Shown: in pieces, positions 10,752-19,832 of the stretch
How the letters are laid out: each line of letters starts with the position of its first letter
How positions within the stretch are numbered: position 1 is the first letter of the stretch
Source of the DNA: Carpediemonas membranifera
Lineage: Eukaryota > Fornicata
Length of the DNA stretch: 64,000 nt
Direction: 5' to 3'
Assembly: GCA_019828565.1 (NCBI GenBank)
Contig: JAHDYR010000053.1
Span: forward strand, 62,001 to 126,000
The notes under the pieces: model-generated
Told to the model about the DNA's origin: nothing
What the model saw: only the letters and a program-made list of their open reading frames with translations
Databases searched by the model: none
Position numbers and translations under genes: made by a program

Positions 10752-11342
10752 AAACTTTTATGTAATCAACGACAAACTGTCTAGCGAGCGGCGAGGCGCA
10801 GCCGAGCTTCGCGAGCCTGAGCGCAGCGAAGCAGTTTGAGGCTATGGGGTGCGTCGGGGTCCTCCGTCGCTCCATCCAGTGAGTCGCTGGCGAGTCAACA
10901 AAACCAACAAGAACACTCTGAAGCGCTCTGCACGAGCCGATTGCTACACCAATATCAGAATTGAGTAACAATTAGTGGGAGAGGCCCAAATCCTCTGCTG
11001 CAGCATGTGCTGCGTCGCATTGCTTGATGAACGCTGCATATGTGTGCACTTGCCCTCTCATGCACAATCTTCTTGTTGTTCACGTCCTTCATCAGCTCGA
11101 CGATGGCCGCTTCGGAGCACAGCGTATCAAACACTGTCTCTACATTGCACCAACGTGCGTCAATGAACTCAGCATTGACGAATTTCGCGTAGTCGGTACG
11201 AACAGTCTGCAGCAGAAGCTGTACGTCCCGAGCAAGCGCGTTTTCGCGCCAATCGGACGTTATGGAAACTCTCATCGCCATCTGGCCTCCAGGATCAGCC
11301 TGGGGCACAGAAAATGACGACATTTCCATTTCGGGAGGGAGC
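10752..11342 (-). mobile_element. Non-LTR retrotransposon copy E3, subfamily A, internally deleted
   Basis: The 5' ~280 bp of subfamily A (11342 to about 11063) are joined directly to the last ~30 codons and the 3' UTR (11062-10752). The RT and endonuclease are gone. The junction falls in a short shared GCA. Both ends are intact, so this looks like a deletion derivative that keeps its termini, comparable to a non-autonomous satellite copy. The conserved 3' block is at 10794-10841. Confidence 0.75.
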
Positions 11343-11344
11343 AT

Positions 11345-14300
11345 CGTTTATTGCCTTTTGGACGAACTGTATTGCGAGCGGCGAGGCGCAGCCGAGCTTC
11401 GCGAGCCTGAGCGCAGCGAAGACGTCACTCTAGTGGTCAGTATGTCGGGTTTGAGGCACTGCTCGCTCCGAAATCTCCCTTTCGACTCTCCACTCAGTCA
11501 CAACGAACGCGAACGCGAATAACGCGCAGATCACGCTCAAAGTACAGAAACAACATCAGTATTAGTGGTTGAGGCCATTAGCCTCAGCTTGACGGTGCGC
11601 AGCATCCGCCTGGCGCATGAACGCATGGAACACATGAACTTGCTGCCGCATACAGGCCATCATGACCGCGTCGGCAATCTGCCCAACAGTTTCGGCATCA
11701 AGGCCCAAAACGTCGCGCATCTCATCGGTACATCCTCTCCCATGCACAGCACCAACACCACCACTCTGGCGAACGACCACGGGAATAACCCGGACGTTCC
11801 AGTTGGCGTACTGCTCCTTCTTGCTCCGCATAGATGCATACGCGTGATTGCTCACCACTACGTCAAGCACAACGGGTTCGGTATGGCCCGGTCTGGTCAA
11901 GAGGAGGTCCGCCCGCGCCTTGACCCGTTTGGTCCGGTCCACAGTCCACTCGCTGCCCCGTCCGAGCCAATGCTCAACTCTTACGCGCCAGGGGTGCCCG
12001 CGCAGCAGTTTGGCGAGCGTGTCGCGAATTTGGTCGTGCCGCTCCGATCCCAGCCCCTCCCTCAGGAAGGGACAGGTAAGAGAATGCTCGGCTGAGCAGG
12101 GGACAGACCGGTGGTTAACACTACGGGCCAGGCATAGCGGACAGACGTCGTGGCCTGTCTCAAAGGCAGGAAGGCCGACATGGTTGCGAAGCATCGGTGC
12201 AGCACCCTCGTCACAGGGGTTACGACCCATAGCGGCTGCATCAGCCGCGAGTAGAGACCTGATCACGTTTGGCGAGTCGACTGAAACAGTCAGTTGGCTG
12301 GAAATGTTATCCTGCAGGAGGCGTACCAACTTCTTCTGCGTGCTCTCGAGTGAGAGCTTTCTGACATCGCCATATGATGTCGGCCAATCCTTGGGCGTCG
12401 CGGCGAGAGCCGGGATGCATGGCAGTGCGTCTTGGATGAGAGCCTCGGGCCTTTCGACCTTCAGCTCTATGAGTTGTCGTGCGGCACCCAGATAGGCTGG
12501 GGCCCACACAACAGAGGGCATGGCCAATCCGAGCCCGCCTTGACTGACCGGCAGACAGAGCCTTGCGGCGAAGTCCTTGTCAGTCTCTGCGCTGGACTGG
12601 AGCAGCTTCAGGATGGCGGGGACCACCTTCTGCTGTTCGAAGTCCAGTTGCGACTCGAACATGTCACCCCCGCCCGGCGAAACATTGCGGAAGAAGTGCT
12701 CCCACTTGGTGAGGGCACACAGTTTCGTCACTAGGAGGGCAGGGGCGACGGCTTCCGCGCCAATGTCAGAGACCATCGATGCAGCAGCGTCAAGCAGCTC
12801 CATAACCTTGCGGTTAGCAGAGCCTAGCTCCCGCATGATGTGCGTGGCGGAGCCGATTGGAACACCAACCAGCTTGGTATCGCGTCTCCGTGGGACGCCA
12901 CCAGTTGTGTTGCCGTCAACGACATCCTTATGGGCTAGCACGCACTTGGCACGGTTGAGGCGGAGGCCAACCTCGTTGAACTTCTGAGCGGCGAGTTCTG
13001 TGAGATTGTTGGCCTCACGGCCGACCCCAGGCGACTGTAGCGGGCGGGTAGTGGTGGCTACAATGTCATCCTGGTAGGCACGGATGCACCACCCAGGGAA
13101 AGCCTCGCGCAAGACGTCCAGAATGGGCTTAACGCCTAAGCTGAAAAGAATTGGCGAGAGCGGGTCCCCTTGGTGAATGCCTTCGGCCGACCTCATGGTG
13201 ATGCCGGAGGTAGAGAAAAAGTAAGCCCCGTCGGTACATGGTCGACAGGTATGGGATGAGCGCCGGCATGTAGGCCGCCACCACCTTCATGGCGAAGGCC
13301 CTCGACAAGCATCCATAGGCGTTGGAAAGGTCGAGTGTGAGCACTGTACCGCCACTTCGGTAGACTGCACTCACCTCCTCTCCCAACCTCTCCAAGCCGC
13401 ACTTCTCACCTACTCCGAACTGGTCCTTCAGGGCACGATCGACGTCAACCAGCCGCTTACGGACGGACCAGGCGAGTGCCTTTGCCGCCACACGGCGAAT
13501 AGAGTCGCCGATCGCGACCCCTCGGACCTTCCCTTCACCTTTCGGCACAGGGACGAGAATGCAATGACTGAACACATCAGTGTAAGCTTCTCCGTTCAGG
13601 ATGTCCTGAACCAGCGGGAGCAGAGCCTGGACTAGTTCGCGCCTTGATGTCTTGTAGGCGATCTTCAGGTGAAGGAACGATAGCCCGGAGGGCCCCGGGG
13701 CCGCCTCAGACTTGAGTGTGTTGAGGATGGTCTTCAGAGTCTTAGAGGAAACTTCGACACACTGCAGGGGGTTCTCGGGGACGTCTCGCATGGGGACGTC
13801 GGGACAAAGCCCGTTGAACCCAACCTGGAGGTCCCGCAGTTGAGCGTCGATTTCAGTCGGTGTCAGGTCAGTCTCATTGGCTACCATGGACGTGGCGGCC
13901 TTCGAGACAAACCCGTGGCGAATCAGGTTCAGCGTCCGACGCCACTTGCTCGCGCTAGCGCGTCGTCCGCCTCGGTCCGACGGCGGTGCGTACAGCGTCT
14001 TGGGGTAGTCTACAACCTTAAGAGCCTCAGCCCGCTTGGCGTCGTCACCTGTCGCGTTGTTCACCTCCCTCAATCGTTCAATAAGGCCTCGTGTGAACTT
14101 CTCGCGCCCGCGCTTGGGCGGAGCGATCTTTCCGAGGAACAAGGCCTGACCCGGGGGAAGGAAGACATCGGGTCGATGAGCAGGGGTAGTGGGAGGTGCT
14201 GATGGCGGGGTTAGGGGGAAACCAACCGCCGAAACGTGAGCTGCCGTGTCTGCCTGGACCTCTTCGTCAACAGGCTGCGATGACAGACCCTCGTCGTCCG

Positions 14301-14797
14301 TCGCGATCTCTACTACAGAGGGAGGGACATTTGCAGCGGTCTCTGGACGCATAGCGTTGTCTCGTATCGTGCAGGCGATAATCGCAATGGACTTGGGGGC
14401 TGTGTTTGCAGAACGCAACGAAGTTGCCGTTGGCAGCGCCTGTGTGGTGATGCTGTGGGCCTTAAGGAGGTCCTTGAAGCTGTCAGCAATCGCCTTCAGG
14501 GCTTTCACGGTAAAGCGTACGATGTGTTTGTTCTGGACGTCGCGCATGAGCTCGACAACCGCAGTTTCAGAGCACAATGTGTTGAACACCGTGTCCGTAT
14601 CACACCACAGTCTGTCAATTAGGCTTATGTCGACGAACTTCGCGTAGGTGCTATGAACTTCGGTAAGAAGAGCACGAACATCCTCGGCGAAGACGCTTTC
14701 GCGCCATACGAGTCTCGTACGTCGTCGAGTCACCATCTGGCCTCCAGGATCAGCCTGGGGCACAGAAAATGACGACATTTCCATTTCGGGAGGGAGC
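11345..14797 (-). mobile_element. Non-LTR retrotransposon copy E2, subfamily B, full length
   Basis: Complete from the 5' start GCTCCCTCCCG near 14797 to the 3' end near 11345, where E3 begins. The 3' terminus reads ...GGCAATAAACGAT on the minus strand, without poly(A). The 217-bp 3' UTR carries the conserved block at 11374-11421. This is the best copy for defining subfamily B. Confidence 0.85.
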
Positions 14798-14799
14798 AA
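11562..14799 (-). CDS. Retrotransposon polyprotein: reverse transcriptase plus restriction-like endonuclease (E2)
   Basis: About 1,078 codons after allowing for one extra A in the A run at 13216-13220; copy E4 has one A fewer at the same place and stays open. N-terminal helical region about 1-190, linker, RT about 330-700 (A-P-G-P-S-G-L-S, V-P-K-G-E-G-K, L-D-L-S-N-A-Y-G, G-I-H-Q-G-D-P, Y-Q-D-D), a long C-terminal half with C-P-L-C-x6-H-x4-C, R-H-D-Q-I-R-D, and the R-A-D-L-L-L...L-D-V-V-V-S-N nuclease core, ending G-L-N-H. It differs from subfamily A throughout but is colinear. The first codons derive from the junction motif, so the Met of M-E-M-S-S is the probable start. Confidence 0.8.
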
Positions 14800-16901
14800 A
14801 CTTTTATGTAATCAACGACAAACAGTCTAGCGAGCGGCGAGGCGCAGCCGAGCTTCGCGAGCCTGAGCGCAGCGAAGCAGTTTGAGGCTATGGGGTGCGT
14901 CGGGGTCCTCCGTCGCTCCATCCAGTGAGTCGCTGGCGAGTCAACAAAACCAACAAGAACACTCTGAAGCGCTCTGCACGAGCCGATTGCTACACCAATA
15001 TCAGAATTGAGTAACAATTAGTGGGAGAGGCCCAAATCCTCTGCTGCAGCATGTGCTGCGTCGCATTGCTTGATGAACGCTGCATATGTGTGCACTTGCC
15101 CTCTCATGCATGCCAAGAAAGCGTTATCAGCCATCTCGCGGACCTGCTCAGCCTTAAGACCAAGTTCATCGCGCAAATCGTCCGTCCAGCCCCTTCCGTG
15201 CACTCTTCCAACGTCACCGTTGTGAAGCGTCACCGCGGGTATGAGCTTGACGTCCCAGTTGGAGTACTGGGCGCGCTTGCTCGTCATGGCCTGAGACACG
15301 TGGTTGCTGACGACGTTGTCAATGACGATTGCCTTCACGCCAGGTTTCGTGAGGAGGATGTCCGCCCGCGCCTTCATAGGCTTGGTCCGGTCAATGGTCC
15401 ACTCACTGGCCTTGTTCAACCACACCTCGGACTGGACTCTCCAGCCATAACCCTTCAGGTCTCTCACCAGCCCGTCCTTGATAGCGTTGTGACGCTCGTC
15501 GTCCAGGCCTCCACGTAGGCATGGGCAGCACAGGGTGTGAGTAGCGTTGCACACAACGGACTGGTGGTTCACGGTGCGTGCCCTGCAGAGAGGGCAGACG
15601 TCAAATCCGGGCGTGAATGCGGGGAGGCCCAGGTGATTGCGGAAGATGGGGGCAACAGCGGCATCGGTTACCGAGCGCCCAAGAGAGGTCGGGTCGACCA
15701 TCATGAACGACCGAACGACGTTGGGCGAGACGGCGGCACTCACAGAGAGCTTGGTGGCAATAGATTCCTCAACGAGGCGAACCAAGTTCTTCTGCGTGTG
15801 GTCGGCGTCAAGAGCCCTCACATCGTCCAAGCCACTAGGCCAGTTCGATGGCGTGTTGAGCTGGGGCGGGAGACACTTGATGGCACCCGTCACGCTGTCA
15901 GGTGAGCGTGTAACACCCAGCCCTGCCAGTTGTCTCGTGGCCGCGAGGAACGCGGGAGCCCACACGACTGATGGCATTGCCAGCGCAAGCCCGCGTCTTT
16001 CTACCGGCATACTCAGGCGGAGAGCAAAGTCGTCATCGACCTCAGCCTCGCTCGACAGGATTCGGAGGATGGCCGGGACCGCCTCTTTCTTCTCAAATCC
16101 GAGCTCAGCCTCGTAGAGACCGTTGCCGACTCCACCCGTTGCGGGGGGAACGTTACGGAAGAAGTGCTCCCACTTTGTGAGCGCACAATACTTCGCAATG
16201 ATCAACGCAGGGGCAGTTGCCTCCGGCCCCTCCTTGGCCACCATCTCTCCGGCAGCGTTAAGGAGTTGCATCACGCGACTGTTGACCTTGGCCAACTCAC
16301 CCATCGCATGAGCAGCGGACCCAACCGGAACGCCCACGAGGTTTAGGCTGCGTCTTCTTGGGACGCCTCCCGAGGTGTTGCCGTCGGTAACGTCTCTGTG
16401 CGCCACAACGCACTTCGACTTGTTGAGCCGCAGGCCGACTTCGAGGAACTTCTCCCTCGCGATCTCGACAAGGTTGTTAGCCTCTCGGCCGACACCGGGC
16501 GTCTGCAAAGGCCGATCAGTCGTGGCGACTAGATCGTCTTGGTACGCTTGGAGGTGCCAACCCGGGAACGCCTCGCGCAGAACGTCCAGAATGGGCTTGA
16601 TGCCCAGGCTGAACAGAATAGGGGACAGGGGATCTCCTTGATGTATGCCCTCAGCTGACCTCATCACTCCTCCTGACGTGGAGAATAGGAGCCCTTGGCG
16701 ATACATCGTAGACAGGTAGGGCATGAGAGCAGGCATGTAAGCGCGTACCACGTCGAACATGAACGCCCTAGATAGGCATCCATAAGCGTTCGATAAGTCG
16801 AGGGAGACAACAGTTCCTCCCTCCTCGTAGACCCTGGTCACGCTGTCACTCAGCCTCTCCAGGCCGCACTTCTCCCCCACCCCATACTGATCCTTGAGGG
16901 T
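14799..16901 (-). mobile_element. Non-LTR retrotransposon copy E1, subfamily A, 5'-truncated
   Basis: Starts abruptly at 16901 within RT (L-K-D-Q-Y-G-V-G-E-K-C) against unrelated sequence, and runs through the intact C-terminus (15018) and 3' UTR to the start of E2. The GCTCCCTCCCG motif was not found upstream of the truncation. The conserved 3' block is at 14831-14878. It is nearly identical with E5. Confidence 0.85.
15018..16901 (-). CDS. RT-endonuclease fragment (E1, subfamily A), open frame
   Basis: Open without frame breaks from the truncation to G-L-S-H stop. It contains RT motifs from G-V-G-E-K-C onward, Y-Q-D-D-L-V, C-P-L-C..H..C, R-H-N and the R-A-D-I-L-L nuclease core. It lacks the N-terminal third. 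It confirms the correct length of the C run that breaks E5 near 5660. Confidence 0.8.
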   Translation of the reverse strand, partial: TLKDQYGVGEKCGLERLSDSVTRVYEEGGTVVSLDLSNAYGCLSRAFMFDVVRAYMPALMPYLSTMYRQGLLFSTSGGVMRSAEGIHQGDPLSPILFSLGIKPILDVLREAFPGWHLQAYQDDLVATTDRPLQTPGVGREANNLVEIAREKFLEVGLRLNKSKCVVAHRDVTDGNTSGGVPRRRSLNLVGVPVGSAAHAMGELAKVNSRVMQLLNAAGEMVAKEGPEATAPALIIAKYCALTKWEHFFRNVPPATGGVGNGLYEAELGFEKKEAVPAILRILSSEAEVDDDFALRLSMPVERRGLALAMPSVVWAPAFLAATRQLAGLGVTRSPDSVTGAIKCLPPQLNTPSNWPSGLDDVRALDADHTQKNLVRLVEESIATKLSVSAAVSPNVVRSFMMVDPTSLGRSVTDAAVAPIFRNHLGLPAFTPGFDVCPLCRARTVNHQSVVCNATHTLCCPCLRGGLDDERHNAIKDGLVRDLKGYGWRVQSEVWLNKASEWTIDRTKPMKARADILLTKPGVKAIVIDNVVSNHVSQAMTSKRAQYSNWDVKLIPAVTLHNGDVGRVHGRGWTDDLRDELGLKAEQVREMADNAFLACMRGQVHTYAAFIKQCDAAHAAAEDLGLSH

Positions 16902-16973
16902 CATACTGTAAGAATGGCTAGAGTCTCCCGGGAGATACCCTGGAGATACTCCAAAAAGTGCAAGAAAAAATGA

Positions 16974-17047
16974 GATTCACTAGAATCTGTTTCACATTTC
17001 ACATATTTCACAAGAATATGTGAAATGAGAAGCAAAGCTAGTGAATG
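16974..17047. repeat. Fold-back sequence next to the small helical gene
   Basis: ATTCACTAG at the left pairs with CTAGTGAAT at the right, and inner TTTCACATAT pairs with ATATGTGAAA. It lies just beyond the 3' end of the minus-strand frame 17054-17278. It could be a small fold-back element or an RNA 3' structure. Confidence 0.5.
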
Positions 17048-17053
17048 TCATTT

Positions 17054-17278
17054 TTACTTGTCCCTCATCGTCTGTATGGCATCTATAAACAAATCGCGTA
17101 TCTCTTGCAGCAGAAACTCTGTGTCATTCACCCTTTTGTTGATTTCTTCTTCCTTTCGCAAGCCCTGAGCAGTTTTTCGGATTATTTTGTAAGAATCTTG
17201 TACTTTGGCAACTTCCACGAGCCCTGACGTTACCGTTTCTACCTTTTGGTGGCTAGTTGCTCGAATCATGATCGACAA
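17054..17278 (-). CDS. Small coiled-coil protein, hypothetical
   Basis: ATG-started frame of 74 codons, rich in Lys, Glu and Arg with heptad-type spacing in its second half (E-I-N-K-R-V-N-D-T-E-F-L-L-Q-E-I). No known domain. It is divergent from the PHD gene that begins at 17365, with an 86-bp gap. It resembles in size, helicity and position the frames at 3744-3950 and 45018-45179. Confidence 0.35.
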   Translation of the reverse strand: MSIMIRATSHQKVETVTSGLVEVAKVQDSYKIIRKTAQGLRKEEEINKRVNDTEFLLQEIRDLFIDAIQTMRDK

Positions 17279-17364
17279 ATGTCGCAGTTTTAGGTATTGT
17301 CAATGCCAGGAGTCTACGTAAATAGACAAATGTAACAACGTAAACAGCTTGGATAGAAATTCTC

Positions 17365-18589
17365 ATGAATTCAGAAGTGTCTGTACCAGAACCTATTGCT
17401 GCTACGCCCCCCATCAGACAGTATGGCAACAGTAAGCTCGCAAATCTCCGTCGTTCATTTGTTACAGCCGTTGTTTCTTCAGTATTTGAGGACGACGAGG
17501 CAACTGACCTCGGCTTGAGTGCACGCGACATCCATAAGGTACTTCTGGAGGTCCAGCGCAGGGTCGCCGCCGAATGCCCTGGGTTCAAGTCAATTGAACT
17601 CCGGGAACAGGTCAGGCGGACGACTGTTGTCGGCGTTACTACGTTTATAACAGCAGTTAGACCCTCTGCGGAGTACAATGGCTCTGTCATGCAGCACATT
17701 GCTGTCCGTAGTCAGCCCTGCCATGCCGAGTTCCGCCAGATGCTCTCAGAAGTTCTCTCAGATGCTGGACTGAACGATGTTTCCGACTCAATCAGCCTTG
17801 AGAACTTGCCTGTGATCAACCGGGTGAGATATAAGCCTGTCAAGCAAAAAGGCAACGGTCAAATCGACCCCGACTACGATGATCAAGGCAGAGATCCCAC
17901 CGATACGGTCGACTACGCAACTGTCTTCACTTGGTGTTGGTGATGAAGCAGACACACCTCAGTCAACGACAGATCGATCGGTGCCGGTTCGGAAGAAGAT
18001 CGTCTTTGACGACGAGGAAGCCAAGCGACCCAGGCTTGGTGACGACGATCTGCAGCAGGTGTCTAACAACGTGTCCGATGCTGTTGTTGACCGTATTAAG
18101 GTCCTGATCAACGACGTTGTCTCAGAGACCCGTGTGAGAGACCCGCCTACCGAACCCGAGACATGTAAGACGACTTTCCTTAGCCTTCATCAGCGCAAAA
18201 TGCTATTTGGATGTCTTGTGTGTGGTACCCCCGAGTGGTTCTTCAATCCAGACGGCACTACGTTCAGGAGATGCTGTGCTTGCAAAGGTTTCCTGCACGA
18301 GCAATGTGTCAGGACGAAGGGCAAGAAGGACTACTGTCCCGCGTGCTATATTACCGGCTCTAGCAACAAGTGCCAGGCGTGCAAAAAGGGCCTAAGATCC
18401 AAGAACACGAAGAAAGCAGAAGAACAGGCTTCTACTCTTCTTTGCTGCCGAGGCTGTCACTGGTGGTACTGTGAGCATTGCTCTGAGGAAGTGCAGTACA
18501 CCATTGATGGCAAGTTGTACATCGTTCCCCTCTGCAGCAAATGTAAGGTTGTCTATAAGCGAGTAGAGGGCATGAGACCGATTGTTTAG
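17365..18589 (+). CDS. Double PHD-finger protein
   Basis: Starts at ATG 17365; one frame change is needed near 17880-17935. The N-terminal ~190 residues form a helical region shared loosely with the gene at 1-838; then comes an acidic linker. Two zinc modules follow: a full C4HC3 PHD finger (C-x2-C ... C-x2-C-x4-H-x2-C ... C-x2-C, about 18212-18345) and a second Cys/His-rich finger (about 18370-18545). PHD fingers usually bind histone H3 tails, so a chromatin-reader role is likely. The end is 44 bp from the convergent caspase-like gene. A related fragment lies at 27080-27580 beside a transposase-like gene. Confidence 0.65.
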
Positions 18590-18632
18590 TGTTTAGTGAG
18601 AGATGATCATAAATTGTATATATATCTGTTTA

Positions 18633-19637
18633 CTACACGTCTCTCTCAAGCGCACGGGTCATCATGCTTATGTATCGATCATTCATAAGTCTTCTCTGGT
18701 CGGTTCTTAACGGGTCATACTCGTTGACATCAGAAACGATGTCTTGCATTTCAGGAAGAGGAATGGGCCGGGCATAGCTAGTCTCAGACATGATGACCCT
18801 GGCCTCGTTGGGAAATGACAAGGAACCATTGGCTATAATCCGTCTTCCTGCTGAGCCAGGCGCGAAACGATAGCCAGAGAAGTACTTCGTCAGAAAGAAA
18901 AGAGGATTGTCGAGGCATGTCACGCGGTAGAGCCAATAGGCGTCCTGGAGAACAAGCTCATGCGCCAGAACCTTCTCAGGAGTGAGGATAATGCATGTGT
19001 TCTTGTACTTGGCTGTCGAAATAGCACTGCACAGCTGAGACTCCTCAGATCTGTCGAGTCCGGAGCAGGTGGCAAAGTAAATCAGACGCACACGCGTCGA
19101 TCTCACCAAGGAAGGGCTCTCGAATGACCTGAGGATGAGCTGGACCAGATCATGGTGATACAGAAACTCGTTCGTAGACGTATCAATGATCATACGCGAC
19201 GTTTCTGTATCAGAATGACCCGATATCACCCAGTAAGTGTCGAAGTTAGAGTACTGCGACGCCAACTCCTCAAGTACCTCGGCCAGATGGGACGTAGACT
19301 TAAAGGTGCGGGCAACGGCAGTCAGCCACTCATCATCAACGAGCTCTAGAGCCGTCTTGAGCTTGAAATGATAGCCAGATGAGTTGGCAAGACTTTCCAC
19401 GCGGAAGACGGGGTAGGGCTGAGTCGGGGTCTCGAAACCATGCAGCGGCTCGATGGTGATTAGCACCCGTCGGTTAATCAACTTCTCTGTTGTAAAAGGA
19501 CACTCGTGAGAGGAAGAAGACTTGAAACCGATCCCGCGATGTCCACGCCTGAGCTGAACCTTACCACAGACACATTCAAAGACTTCTTGGTCCTTACTGA
19601 TGCGTCGCGTGCCGAATTCTCCGTATTTCTCGTCCAT
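18633..19637 (-). CDS. Caspase/CHAT-like peptidase with N-terminal zinc motif
   Basis: Open frame of about 334 codons from ATG 19637; the frame itself opens at TTG 19643. The N-terminal ~50 residues hold C-V-C...H...H-E-C, a possible BED- or ribbon-type zinc site. The central region has the hallmarks of clan CD peptidases: a hydrophobic strand ending in I-S-G-H-S (His141) and a second strand ending in A-T-C-S-G (Cys191), 50 residues apart, as in CHAT, caspase and gingipain folds. Such enzymes act in signalling or cell death; the substrate here is unknown. The acid-pocket residues could not be judged. No frame breaks, unlike many neighbours. Confidence 0.5.
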   Translation of the reverse strand: MDEKYGEFGTRRISKDQEVFECVCGKVQLRRGHRGIGFKSSSSHECPFTTEKLINRRVLITIEPLHGFETPTQPYPVFRVESLANSSGYHFKLKTALELVDDEWLTAVARTFKSTSHLAEVLEELASQYSNFDTYWVISGHSDTETSRMIIDTSTNEFLYHHDLVQLILRSFESPSLVRSTRVRLIYFATCSGLDRSEESQLCSAISTAKYKNTCIILTPEKVLAHELVLQDAYWLYRVTCLDNPLFFLTKYFSGYRFAPGSAGRRIIANGSLSFPNEARVIMSETSYARPIPLPEMQDIVSDVNEYDPLRTDQRRLMNDRYISMMTRALERDV

Positions 19638-19641
19638 TTGC

Positions 19642-19674
19642 AATGTGCCATTTTTTTTTCATGAATGGCACATT
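19642..19674. promoter_or_regulatory. Hairpin just upstream of the caspase-like start
   Basis: AATGTGCCAT (19642-19651) pairs with ATGGCACATT (19665-19674) around a T-rich loop, ending five bases before the ATG of the minus-strand gene. Nearly the same hairpin, reversed, lies at 24645-24673 upstream of the GNAT-like gene. A 5' UTR structure or protein-binding site is possible. Confidence 0.45.
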
Positions 19675-19832
19675 TTGATTTGAAGCAAAGGACAAGCTTT
19701 TTGATCCAAGTAAAGAGGTATACCTTCATTGCTACACTATTTATGCATGCTACTGCAGTATTGTTCGGATCTGATCAGCGATGCGCCTGTTCTTCGGATC
19801 GGGAGTTGCGAGAAAAAAAAGAGAACGAAGAT

